Shown here piece after piece: positions 1 to 7,830 of a stretch of 64,000 nucleotides of DNA. How positions within the stretch are numbered: the stretch's first letter is position 1; each line of letters starts with the position of its first letter. The notes under the pieces were generated by a model. The model worked only from the letters and a program-made list of their open reading frames with translations, ran no database searches and was not told the origin of the DNA. The stretch is from Denitrificimonas halotolerans (GTDB taxonomy: Bacteria; Pseudomonadota; Gammaproteobacteria; Pseudomonadales; Pseudomonadaceae): positions 62,001 to 126,000 of the forward strand of contig NZ_JAXIVU010000004.1 in NCBI RefSeq assembly GCF_034259425.1. The letters are read 5' to 3'. A program made the position numbers and the translations under genes.

Positions 1-784
1 CATTCTAGAGGATCGAATCGCAGAAATGTTGCCTGGCCATAATTTGCAAACCAGTTCGCGAAAGTTGTTGGGTGAGGTTTGTGATTTGGTTATTGTTGTG
101 GGCGGTGATGGCTCTATGTTGGGAGCGGCACGTGCTTTAGCTAAGTACAATACTCCAGTCTTAGGGATTAATCGCGGTAATCTAGGCTTTTTAACTGATA
201 TCCTCCCAGAGCATTTGGAGTCACAGATCTCTGAGGTGCTTGCAGGCAACTACACTATTGAGCAGCGCTTTCTATTAGAGACCGAAGTTCGGCGAAAAGG
301 AGCACCTATTGGTCAAGGTGATGCACTCAATGATATTGTATTGCACCCTGGTAAGTCCACACGGATGATTGAGTTTGAGCTCTTTATTGATGGGCAGTTT
401 GTGTATAGTCTCAAAGCCGATGGCCTTATTATTGCCACCCCTACAGGCTCAACGGCTTACGCATTGTCTGCGGGTGGGCCTATCATGCATCCGCGCTTAG
501 ATGCCATTGTGATTGTTCCTATGTATCCGCACACTTTATCCAGCCGCCCTATAGTGGTTGATGCTGATAGTGAGCTGAAAGTGGTGATTTCTGAAAATAT
601 GACCATTTATCCGTTGGTATCCTGCGATGGTCAAAATGATGTGACTTGTACGCCCGGTGACACGTTGCATATTCAGCGTAAGCCGCAGAAGCTACGTTTG
701 ATTCACCCGTTGGGCCATAATTTTTATGGCGTATGTCGTGACAAGCTAGGCTGGGGGAGCCGCTTGGGGCAGGGCCATAAATAA
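1..784 (+). CDS. nadK: NAD kinase, 5' truncated by window edge
   Basis: ATP-dependent NAD kinase makes NADP from NAD in the cytoplasm. The reading frame is already open at base 2 (ILEDRIAE before the first in-window ATG at 26), so the true start lies upstream of the window and about 35-40 residues are missing. The GGDGSML nucleotide-binding motif, GNLGFLTD and the conserved ATPTGSTAYALSAGG segment are all present, and the C terminus ends with the family-typical LGWGSRLG. The stop codon overlaps the start of the next gene by one base (TAATG), which suggests translational coupling with the phosphoesterase. The assignment follows from strong recognisable similarity to Pseudomonas NadK. Confidence 0.96.
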   Translation, partial: ILEDRIAEMLPGHNLQTSSRKLLGEVCDLVIVVGGDGSMLGAARALAKYNTPVLGINRGNLGFLTDILPEHLESQISEVLAGNYTIEQRFLLETEVRRKGAPIGQGDALNDIVLHPGKSTRMIEFELFIDGQFVYSLKADGLIIATPTGSTAYALSAGGPIMHPRLDAIVIVPMYPHTLSSRPIVVDADSELKVVISENMTIYPLVSCDGQNDVTCTPGDTLHIQRKPQKLRLIHPLGHNFYGVCRDKLGWGSRLGQGHK

Positions 785-1749
785 TGTGGTTGGACCCTTT
801 GCGCGGTTATGACCTCATTGGTGATGTACATGGCTGTGCGCAAACTTTGGAGCACTTGCTCGAGTTGCTTGGTTATCAAAAGCATGCAGGAGTGTGGCAA
901 CATAAAAAACGCCAAGCTATATTTTTAGGTGACATCATTGATCGCGGGCCGCAAATTCGTGAAGCCCTGCACTTAGTGCATGCAATGGTGGATGCAGGGC
1001 ATGCACATTGCATCATGGGGAATCATGAATATTATGCCTTAGCTTGGAGCACGTCTATTGTGCGTGAAGGAAAGCACACTTATGTACGTGAACATAATAA
1101 ACGACATGAGCGGTTGCAACGTGAAACGCTAGAACAGTTCGCTCAGCACCCTCAGGACTGGAAAGATTTTAATCGTTGGTTTTTAGATTTGCCGCTGCTT
1201 ATTGATGCGCAGCGTTTTCGCGCAGTGCATGCGTGTTGGGATCAGCGGCTCATCCGTTCATTGCGTGAACAGTTTCCTGATGCTCGAGTGGATATCGAGT
1301 TTATTCGTCAATCAGCACATGTTGGTAGTCTTGCTGATCAAACTTTTAATCGGTTGTTACGCGGTGTTAATTTACCTTTGCCTTATGGCATGTCGCAAAT
1401 CAGTCAAGACGGTTATCAACGCACTTCGTTTCGCAGTAAATTTTGGCATGAAAACCTTCCAGTACTGACTTATGGTGATGTGGTTTTTCAGCCCGATGCT
1501 TTACCAGAACATATCACTCAGAAACCCTTGCCGGCTCAATATATTCGACAGATTACAGGGTATGATGAGCAGCAGCCCTTATTATTTGTAGGGCATTATT
1601 GGCGTCAAGGTCAACCAAATCTAATTCGTCCAAATTTAGCCTGTTTAGATTACAGTGCAGTCAATGGTGGCAAGTTGGTGGCTTACCGGCTGGGGCAGGA
1701 GCGTCATTTACTTCCGGCTCATTTTGTTTGGGTCGATGCTCAAGAATAA
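784..1749 (+). CDS. calcineurin-like metallophosphoesterase (ApaH/PPP type)
   Basis: The 321-residue cytoplasmic protein carries the ordered metal-binding motifs of PPP-type phosphoesterases: GDVHG at residues 13-17, GDIIDRGP at 49-56 and GNHE at 79-82, with a late VGHYW near residue 268 as a further metal ligand candidate. Such proteins cleave phosphoesters or dinucleoside polyphosphates, but the substrate cannot be told from sequence. The start codon overlaps the nadK stop by one base. The same neighbour follows nadK in Pseudomonas genomes, so a link to nucleotide or NADP housekeeping is possible but is only inference. Confidence 0.88.
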   Translation: MWLDPLRGYDLIGDVHGCAQTLEHLLELLGYQKHAGVWQHKKRQAIFLGDIIDRGPQIREALHLVHAMVDAGHAHCIMGNHEYYALAWSTSIVREGKHTYVREHNKRHERLQRETLEQFAQHPQDWKDFNRWFLDLPLLIDAQRFRAVHACWDQRLIRSLREQFPDARVDIEFIRQSAHVGSLADQTFNRLLRGVNLPLPYGMSQISQDGYQRTSFRSKFWHENLPVLTYGDVVFQPDALPEHITQKPLPAQYIRQITGYDEQQPLLFVGHYWRQGQPNLIRPNLACLDYSAVNGGKLVAYRLGQERHLLPAHFVWVDAQE

Positions 1750-1761
1750 GGAAAATCAATC

Positions 1762-2649
1762 ATGAAGTGGAGCAGTGTTATAAGGGTGCCATTGGATGTT
1801 GATTTGGCTCCTTTAGTACAGAAGTTAAGGCAGCAGGGTATTGTTCATCGCGTCACTGAATCCAGTGGTGAGCAAGTGCTCTGGGTGGGTGACGAGGAGC
1901 AGATAGCGCATGTGCAACAACTGTACCAAGCTTTTGTGGAGGGGATATGGACCACTGAGGCAGTGGATGTGGTTATCGAGCAGCAAACAACCCCGTCATT
2001 AGTTCGTCAATCAGATTTTGTCGCCCAGTTACGTCGTAGCTCCATGACTGCGGCGATATTGTTGGCGTGTTTATTGGTTGCAGTGCTCACTCAACTGGGC
2101 GATAACATTACAACTGTCAGTTGGTTTACTTTTCATGATTTTCAGATCAAGGGTGATCTCCTTTATTTTATGACGCTTGAGCATAGCTTGGCACAGGGGC
2201 AATGGTGGCGGTTGGTTTCGCCAATATTGTTGCATTTTGGACTGTTGCATTTGGCTATGAATATGATGTGGTACTGGGAAATCGGTCGTCGGATTGAGTA
2301 TCAGCAAGGCAAAATATTTCTTTTGCTTTTAACTCTAATGGCGGCTTTGGTTTCCAATGTAAGTCAAGTAGTGATGTCTGGTCCTACCTTGTTTGGTGGG
2401 TTATCTGGGGTACTCTATGCCGTATTAGGGCACTGTTGGATTTATCAGCGTATTAACCCACAAGCAAGTTATGCACTGCCTAAAGGGGTGGTGGCTATGA
2501 TGCTGATTTGGCTACTGCTATGCTTATTTGGAGTGGTAACGGCGCTGGGTTTTGGACAAATTGCTAACACGGCTCACGTGAGCGGCTTATTGGTAGGTTG
2601 TTTAAGTGGGGCGGTCTTTGCTTCTCTGGCGCGAAAGTCTGTGCTGTAA
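1762..2649 (+). CDS. glpG: rhomboid family intramembrane serine protease
   Basis: This 295-residue protein has a soluble N-terminal domain of about 90 residues followed by six hydrophobic segments, the GlpG layout. The catalytic serine is visible in GGLSG (Ser215) and the catalytic histidine in NTAHVSG (His272). The conserved HFGLLHLAMN segment (about 158-167) supplies the oxyanion-side His and Asn. It would cleave single-pass membrane proteins within the inner membrane. A purine-rich AAGGAAAA precedes the ATG. It follows the phosphoesterase by 12 bases and is probably in the same transcript. Confidence 0.9.
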   Translation: MKWSSVIRVPLDVDLAPLVQKLRQQGIVHRVTESSGEQVLWVGDEEQIAHVQQLYQAFVEGIWTTEAVDVVIEQQTTPSLVRQSDFVAQLRRSSMTAAILLACLLVAVLTQLGDNITTVSWFTFHDFQIKGDLLYFMTLEHSLAQGQWWRLVSPILLHFGLLHLAMNMMWYWEIGRRIEYQQGKIFLLLLTLMAALVSNVSQVVMSGPTLFGGLSGVLYAVLGHCWIYQRINPQASYALPKGVVAMMLIWLLLCLFGVVTALGFGQIANTAHVSGLLVGCLSGAVFASLARKSVL

Positions 2650-2680
2650 GCCACACATTTATTTTAGATAGGACAAAAGT

Positions 2681-2959
2681 ATGAAAAGCTTTGCTGATGT
2701 GATTGCAGAAATGACACCTGAAACATATAAAACTCTAAAGTTGGCGGTTGAAATTGGTAAGTGGGCCGATGGTACTAAACTGACGACCGAGCAAAAAGAG
2801 CTAACTTTACAGGCGATGATTCTGTGGGAGCAAGATAATTTACCTGAGGAAGAGCGCACTGGTTATTTAGGTGGTCAAGAGTGTGGTTCTAAAGCTAAGA
2901 AAGAATTAACGCCTGAACAGGCAGCACTTTTTGCGCCTGCAGCAGGGACACTGCACTAA
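2681..2959 (+). CDS. DUF1315 family protein (YeaC-like)
   Basis: A 92-residue soluble acidic protein with the WADGTKLTTEQ core seen in the DUF1315/YeaC family. No function is established. The Ala/Pro-rich tail (PAAGTLH) and the absence of membrane segments or a signal peptide suggest a small cytoplasmic protein. Its stop overlaps the start of the next gene by one base (TAATG), which argues for coupled translation with the DUF2797 protein. ATAGGAC precedes the ATG as a possible ribosome-binding site. Confidence 0.85.
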   Translation: MKSFADVIAEMTPETYKTLKLAVEIGKWADGTKLTTEQKELTLQAMILWEQDNLPEEERTGYLGGQECGSKAKKELTPEQAALFAPAAGTLH

Positions 2960-3804
2960 TGTTGGAATTAGGTCGTGGTGCCGTCAGTAAAATGCAGGTT
3001 GCCTTGGGTGAGCCAGCACAATATCACTTTCGCTTGGACGATCAACTGCATGAGCTAAATGGGTTCATCGGTAAGGATTTACGCTTAGAGTTTTTGGGTG
3101 AAATCAATTGTACACACTGTGACCGTCAGACTAAAAAAAGCTACGCGCAGGGGTATTGCTGGCCATGCTTTAAGGCTTTGGCACGGTGTGATACCTGTAT
3201 CATGAGTCCGGAAAAGTGTCATTATGATGCAGGCACATGCCGTGAACCAGAATGGGCGCAGCAATATTGCATGACGGATCACTTTGTTTATTTAGCCAAC
3301 TCAACCGGCGTTAAAGTGGGGATTACCCGTGGTAATCAAGTACCGACACGTTGGTTGGATCAGGGGGCAGTTCAAGCATTGCCAATTTTCCGAGTGGCCA
3401 CTCGTCAACAGTCTGGTTTTGTTGAAGACGTGTTGCGCAGTCAAGTAAATGACCGTACCAACTGGCGTGCATTATTACGGGGTGATGTTGAACCAGTAGA
3501 TCTGGTGGAAAGACGTGAGCATCTGCTAGACAGCTGTGCGCAACAGTTACAAATATTGCAACAGCGTTTTGGTTTACAGGCAATCCAGCCCATCAGTGGT
3601 GTTGATGTGATAGAAATCAGTTATCCGGTAGAGAGTTATCCAAGTAAGATCACCAGTTTTAACTTGGATAAAGAGCCGGTAGCTGAAGGCACACTAATAG
3701 GTATTAAAGGCCAATATTTGCTCTTTGATACAGGTGTCATAAATATTCGTAAATATACTGCATATCAGTTGGCCTTAAGCGTCAATGATAGCGTTGCTGT
3801 TTAA
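2959..3804 (+). CDS. DUF2797 family cysteine-rich protein
   Basis: A 281-residue protein of unknown function. Its N-terminal third holds a dense set of cysteines (51, 54, 67, 70, 77, 80, 87, 94, 104) in CxxC pairs, which suggests one or two zinc-binding sites. After them the segment VYLANSTGVKVGITR followed by RW resembles a GIY-YIG nuclease core in spacing, although the active-site assignment is uncertain. No membrane segment is seen. It is translationally coupled to the DUF1315 gene and precedes pepN, the same order as in Pseudomonas. I infer a nucleic-acid-related role only from the zinc and GIY-like features. Confidence 0.85.
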   Translation: MLELGRGAVSKMQVALGEPAQYHFRLDDQLHELNGFIGKDLRLEFLGEINCTHCDRQTKKSYAQGYCWPCFKALARCDTCIMSPEKCHYDAGTCREPEWAQQYCMTDHFVYLANSTGVKVGITRGNQVPTRWLDQGAVQALPIFRVATRQQSGFVEDVLRSQVNDRTNWRALLRGDVEPVDLVERREHLLDSCAQQLQILQQRFGLQAIQPISGVDVIEISYPVESYPSKITSFNLDKEPVAEGTLIGIKGQYLLFDTGVINIRKYTAYQLALSVNDSVAV

Positions 3805-3848
3805 ATATCGACTCCTGAGGTCAGAGCGTTTTAATCGAGGTTTTAACT

Positions 3849-6509
3849 ATGCGTACCGAACACCCCAAAATGATTAAATTAAGTGCGTACCGCTTGCCGG
3901 ACTATTTAATTGAAGAAACTCATCTGACCTTTGAGCTGCATGAGAGTTATGCATTGGTGCATGCCCGATTAGTGATGCAGCGTAATCCAAGTTTAGATAC
4001 TCACTTGCCACCTTTGGTGTTGGATGGCCAGAAGCTTGAGTTGATTGATATTAATCTCAATGGTGAGCGTTTATCTGCCATGGAATATACAGTGACGGAT
4101 AAACACCTAACTTTACAGCCAACAACTATTGAGTTTGAGCTTGATACCACTGTGCGTATTGAGCCGCAAAATAACACTGAATTGGAAGGTTTGTACAAGT
4201 CGTCGGGGATGTTCTGTACGCAATGTGAGGCTGAAGGGTTTCGTAAGATTACTTATTACCTCGACCGTCCAGATGTGATGAGCCGTTTTACCACGACTAT
4301 CTTTGCTGATAAGCAAAACTATCCCATTTTGCTATCTAACGGTAATCCGATTGCGCAAGGTGAAGATGACGATGGCCGTCACTGGGTGACTTGGGAAGAT
4401 CCTTTTAAAAAGCCAGCCTATTTATTTGCAGTAGTCGCAGGTGACTTATGGTGTGTGGAAGATACTTTCACTACTATGAGTGGGCGTGAAGTGGCGCTGC
4501 GTATTTACGTGGAGCCAGAGAATATTGATAAATGCCAGCACGCGATGAACAGCTTGAAGAAATGTATGCGCTGGGACGAAGAAAAGTATGGCCGTGAATA
4601 TGATTTAGATATTTTTATGGTTGTTGCAGTGAATGACTTCAATATGGGAGCGATGGAGAATAAAGGTTTAAACATCTTTAACTCTAGCTGTGTCTTAGCT
4701 AAAGCAGAAACAGCCACTGATGCAGCACATCAGCGAGTTGAAAGTATTGTGGCGCACGAGTACTTCCATAACTGGTCGGGTAACCGCGTGACCTGTCGTG
4801 ATTGGTTCCAACTGTCACTTAAGGAAGGTTTTACCGTATTTCGTGATACTCAATTCTCTGCGGATATGAACTCGGATGTCGTTAAGCGCATTGAAGATGT
4901 ATCGTACTTGCGCACTCATCAGTTTGCCGAGGATGCGGGTCCTATGGCGCATCCTGTGCGCCCTGCTGAGTATATGGAAATTTCTAACTTCTATACCCTG
5001 ACCATTTATGAGAAGGGGGCTGAAGTAGTACGTATGTTGCATACATTGCTTGGTGAAGCAGTCTTCCGTCAGGGGGCTGATCTATATTTTGAGCGTCACG
5101 ATGGTCAAGCTGTAACTTGTGATGACTTTATTGCGGCAATGGAAACTGTCAGTGGTATGGATCTCACTCAGTTTAAACTTTGGTATAGCCAAGCGGGCAC
5201 ACCACGTTTAGTCATTACTGATAGTTACGATGCTGCTACGCAAACATATTGTTTACAGGTGAAGCAAAGTTGCCCAGACACGCCAGATCAAACCGATAAA
5301 AAGCCTTTTGTGATTCCATTGCGCATGGCGTTGCTTAGTCAGCAAGGTCAATCTTTACCTTTGCAATTGCAAGGTGAAAGCATCGCCATGAAAGGTGAGC
5401 GTGTATTGGCAGTTACAGAAGCAGAGCAAAGCTTTATCTTTCAGAAGGTGACTGAACAACCGCTACCATCTCTGCTACGTAGTTTCTCTGCACCGGTGAT
5501 TATGGAGTACAACTACAGTCGCGATGATTTAGTGTTTTTATTACAGCACGATACTGATGGGTTTAATCGTTGGGAGGCTGGTCAGCAGTTGTCACTGCAG
5601 GTGATTGAAGATGTGGTGGGGCAGCTGTATGAAACGGATGAACCGATGATGGATTCACGTTTGGTCGAGGTGTTTACTGCTTTGTTGGCGCAGGATGATT
5701 TAGATCCGGCGATGCTAGCTGAGTTTTTATCATTGCCAAGCACGGGCTATATCATAGAGCAATATGAACAAGCTGATCCACTGGCTATCCATCAAGCGCG
5801 TGAATATGTCAGTAATCAACTGGCTTATGCTTTAAAAGAACCGATGCGAGTGCGTTATGATGCGTTACGTAAAACTTCATTAGAGACTCCATATGTGGCG
5901 CAAGCGAGTGATATTGCACGTCGTCGATTGCAGAATATGCTACTAGCGTACCTTATGCGTACGAATGATTTGGATATTCTTGATGAGTGTGTAGATCAAT
6001 TTGGTGTGGCTGACAACATGACCGAACGACTGGCTGCTTTAGCATGTTTGGTGAACTCACCCTTTACCGATGAGGCTCAAGAAGCCTTGAAACGTTTTGC
6101 TGAACGTTTTTCTGAAGACCCTATTGTTATGGATCAATGGTTTAGTGTGCAGGCCGCAGCGGTTGTACCCAGTGGCTTGGAGCGCGTTACGCACTTACTT
6201 GAGCATCCAGCCTTTAGCATTAAGAATCCGAATAAAGTGCGTGCTGTTATAGGTGCTTTTAGTATGCAAAATACACCTAACTTCCATGCCGAAGATGGTT
6301 CTGGTTATGCATTTTTAGCCGACAAAGTAATTGAGCTAGATGCATTAAATCCACAAATTGCCGCGCGCATTATCTCACCGCTTACCCGTTGGCAGCGTTA
6401 TGACTTGCATCATCAAGAGTTGATGTTGGTGCAATTAAAGCGGATTAAAAACAGTGGTGAGTTGTCTGCGGACTTATTTGAAGTATTGGAGAAAAGCCTA
6501 GTGGCGTAG
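3849..6509 (+). CDS. pepN: aminopeptidase N (M1 family zinc peptidase)
   Basis: An 886-residue cytoplasmic metallopeptidase that removes N-terminal residues from peptides. The substrate-anchoring GAMEN motif is near residue 265. The zinc site HEYFHNW is near 303 (HExxH), with the downstream glutamate in LKEGF about 18 residues later and the catalytic tyrosine in TIYEKGAE. Length matches E. coli-type PepN (about 870-885). The start MRTEHPKM is the conserved family start. A clear terminator follows at 6542-6570, so this gene likely ends the transcript beginning upstream of nadK or has its own promoter in the 44-base gap. Confidence 0.97.
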   Translation: MRTEHPKMIKLSAYRLPDYLIEETHLTFELHESYALVHARLVMQRNPSLDTHLPPLVLDGQKLELIDINLNGERLSAMEYTVTDKHLTLQPTTIEFELDTTVRIEPQNNTELEGLYKSSGMFCTQCEAEGFRKITYYLDRPDVMSRFTTTIFADKQNYPILLSNGNPIAQGEDDDGRHWVTWEDPFKKPAYLFAVVAGDLWCVEDTFTTMSGREVALRIYVEPENIDKCQHAMNSLKKCMRWDEEKYGREYDLDIFMVVAVNDFNMGAMENKGLNIFNSSCVLAKAETATDAAHQRVESIVAHEYFHNWSGNRVTCRDWFQLSLKEGFTVFRDTQFSADMNSDVVKRIEDVSYLRTHQFAEDAGPMAHPVRPAEYMEISNFYTLTIYEKGAEVVRMLHTLLGEAVFRQGADLYFERHDGQAVTCDDFIAAMETVSGMDLTQFKLWYSQAGTPRLVITDSYDAATQTYCLQVKQSCPDTPDQTDKKPFVIPLRMALLSQQGQSLPLQLQGESIAMKGERVLAVTEAEQSFIFQKVTEQPLPSLLRSFSAPVIMEYNYSRDDLVFLLQHDTDGFNRWEAGQQLSLQVIEDVVGQLYETDEPMMDSRLVEVFTALLAQDDLDPAMLAEFLSLPSTGYIIEQYEQADPLAIHQAREYVSNQLAYALKEPMRVRYDALRKTSLETPYVAQASDIARRRLQNMLLAYLMRTNDLDILDECVDQFGVADNMTERLAALACLVNSPFTDEAQEALKRFAERFSEDPIVMDQWFSVQAAAVVPSGLERVTHLLEHPAFSIKNPNKVRAVIGAFSMQNTPNFHAEDGSGYAFLADKVIELDALNPQIAARIISPLTRWQRYDLHHQELMLVQLKRIKNSGELSADLFEVLEKSLVA

Positions 6510-6541
6510 ATACAGCTATAAATTGCTTTGTGAGATTGTTT

Positions 6542-6570
6542 AAAGCCGCTCTTGTTAGCGGCTTTTTTTT
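6542..6570 (+). terminator. rho-independent terminator after pepN
   Basis: The stem AAGCCGCT pairs with AGCGGCTT around a six-base loop (CTTGTT) and is followed by an uninterrupted run of T. It lies 33 bases past the pepN stop. Confidence 0.85.
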
Positions 6571-6585
6571 CACTAATTGCAAAGC

Positions 6586-6611
6586 TTTACAATACTTAAC
6601 AAAACTATAAT
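6586..6611 (+). promoter_or_regulatory. candidate sigma-70 promoter for YCF48-exporter pair
   Basis: A perfect TATAAT lies at 6606-6611. The best upstream hexamer is TTTACA at 6586-6591, but the spacer is only 14 bases, so the -35 assignment is weak. The position just after the pepN terminator and about 100 bases before the next gene fits a promoter. Confidence 0.35.
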
Positions 6612-6708
6612 GGATAATGATTGCGGCGTTTGGTGCTATTTCATAGGATTGAGGCGTATAGCTATAGCCAGATTAAGTTGGCAATTACAAAAAGAATGGG
6701 GAATCGAT

Positions 6709-7830
6709 ATGCGTCAACCCTTACCACCCATAGTGGACAATACGGGTATAAACTGCTTGGGCATGCCTTTACATAATTATATGGATATGTTCAAAGCCTT
6801 ACCGTTATGTGCTGCATTGCTATTTACAGGTCTTTACTCAGTGGCAGCGACTGCTCAGACTGTTCAAACCGAAGGTATTGCTGCGCCTGCTTATTCCATT
6901 GAGTCCAGTGTAGCTAAAGAGAATTTGTTATTGGATGTGGTACGTACTGGCCAGCGTTTAGTGGTTGTGGGTGACCGAGGTCATATTCTTTACTCTGATA
7001 ATGAGGGTAAAAGTTGGTTGCAAGCACGGGTACCGACTCAGCAATTGCTCACAGCGGTGCATTTTGTAGATGATCGTCATGGTTGGGCCGTAGGGCATGA
7101 TACTTTGATTTTATCTACGCGTGATGGTGGCGCGACATGGATACGCCAGTACGACAATCTTGAAGCTGAATCGCCTTTGCTTGATATCTGGTTTAAAGAT
7201 TTAAACCAAGGGTATGCTGTGGGTGCGTACGGCATGCTGCTAGAGACTCGCAATGGTGGCCAAGAGTGGCATCGTATTGATGAAAAATTAGGCAATGAAG
7301 ATGCTTTTCACCTGAATGCTATTACTGCTGTGGGAAATGCCGGCATCTTTATTGTTGGCGAAATGGGTGTGATGTTTCGTTCTACCGATTGGGGTGAGAC
7401 TTGGGAGGCTTTAGAAGAGCCATATCAAGGTTCATTGTTTGGTGTGGTTGCGGGTTCAGAGTCGAATACATTAGTGGTGTATGGCTTACGTGGACATGTC
7501 TTTCGTTCGACAGATTTTGGCGAGAGCTGGGAAGAAGTTACTGTGCTCAATGAAGGTGCTCGGCTGCAGTTTGGTTTAGCTGGAAGTGCGGTGAGTGATA
7601 AAGGAGACATATTGATTGTGGGGCACGGTGGGTCTTTGTTACGAAGCCATGATGAAGGTAAAAGTTTTGAGGTTTTTAGTCGTGCAGATCGCACTTCTTT
7701 ATCAGCTGTGATTGATGGTAAAGACGGTGGTTTGATTCTAGTTGGGCAAAATGGCATTTATCTGACCGATGAGCAAGGCGAGGATATGCTTGATAAGAAT
7801 AAGACCGGAGGCCATCGTAATGACAACTAA
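6709..7830 (+). CDS. YCF48/BNR-repeat beta-propeller exported protein
   Basis: The frame extends up to 6577, but the best start is ATG 6709, seven bases after a GGGGA ribosome-binding site; ATG 6781 gives a more usual signal peptide (MDMFKALPLCAALLF, cleavage near ATAQ). The mature protein has at least five repeats of the form VG-x-G-x-hhh-RS-x-D-x-G-x-x-W (for example FRSTDWGETW and FRSTDFGESW), characteristic of YCF48-like beta-propellers related to photosystem II assembly factors. It should be periplasmic or outer-surface. The last 11 bases overlap the exporter gene. In Pseudomonas such proteins accompany an MMPL/RND exporter, so it probably works as its periplasmic partner; the substrate is unknown. 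Confidence 0.85.
   Translation: MRQPLPPIVDNTGINCLGMPLHNYMDMFKALPLCAALLFTGLYSVAATAQTVQTEGIAAPAYSIESSVAKENLLLDVVRTGQRLVVVGDRGHILYSDNEGKSWLQARVPTQQLLTAVHFVDDRHGWAVGHDTLILSTRDGGATWIRQYDNLEAESPLLDIWFKDLNQGYAVGAYGMLLETRNGGQEWHRIDEKLGNEDAFHLNAITAVGNAGIFIVGEMGVMFRSTDWGETWEALEEPYQGSLFGVVAGSESNTLVVYGLRGHVFRSTDFGESWEEVTVLNEGARLQFGLAGSAVSDKGDILIVGHGGSLLRSHDEGKSFEVFSRADRTSLSAVIDGKDGGLILVGQNGIYLTDEQGEDMLDKNKTGGHRNDN

Noticed and set aside
7425..7757. 110-codon open frame antisense to the YCF48 gene
   Set aside because: The repetitive propeller codons create long antisense frames; there is no independent support.
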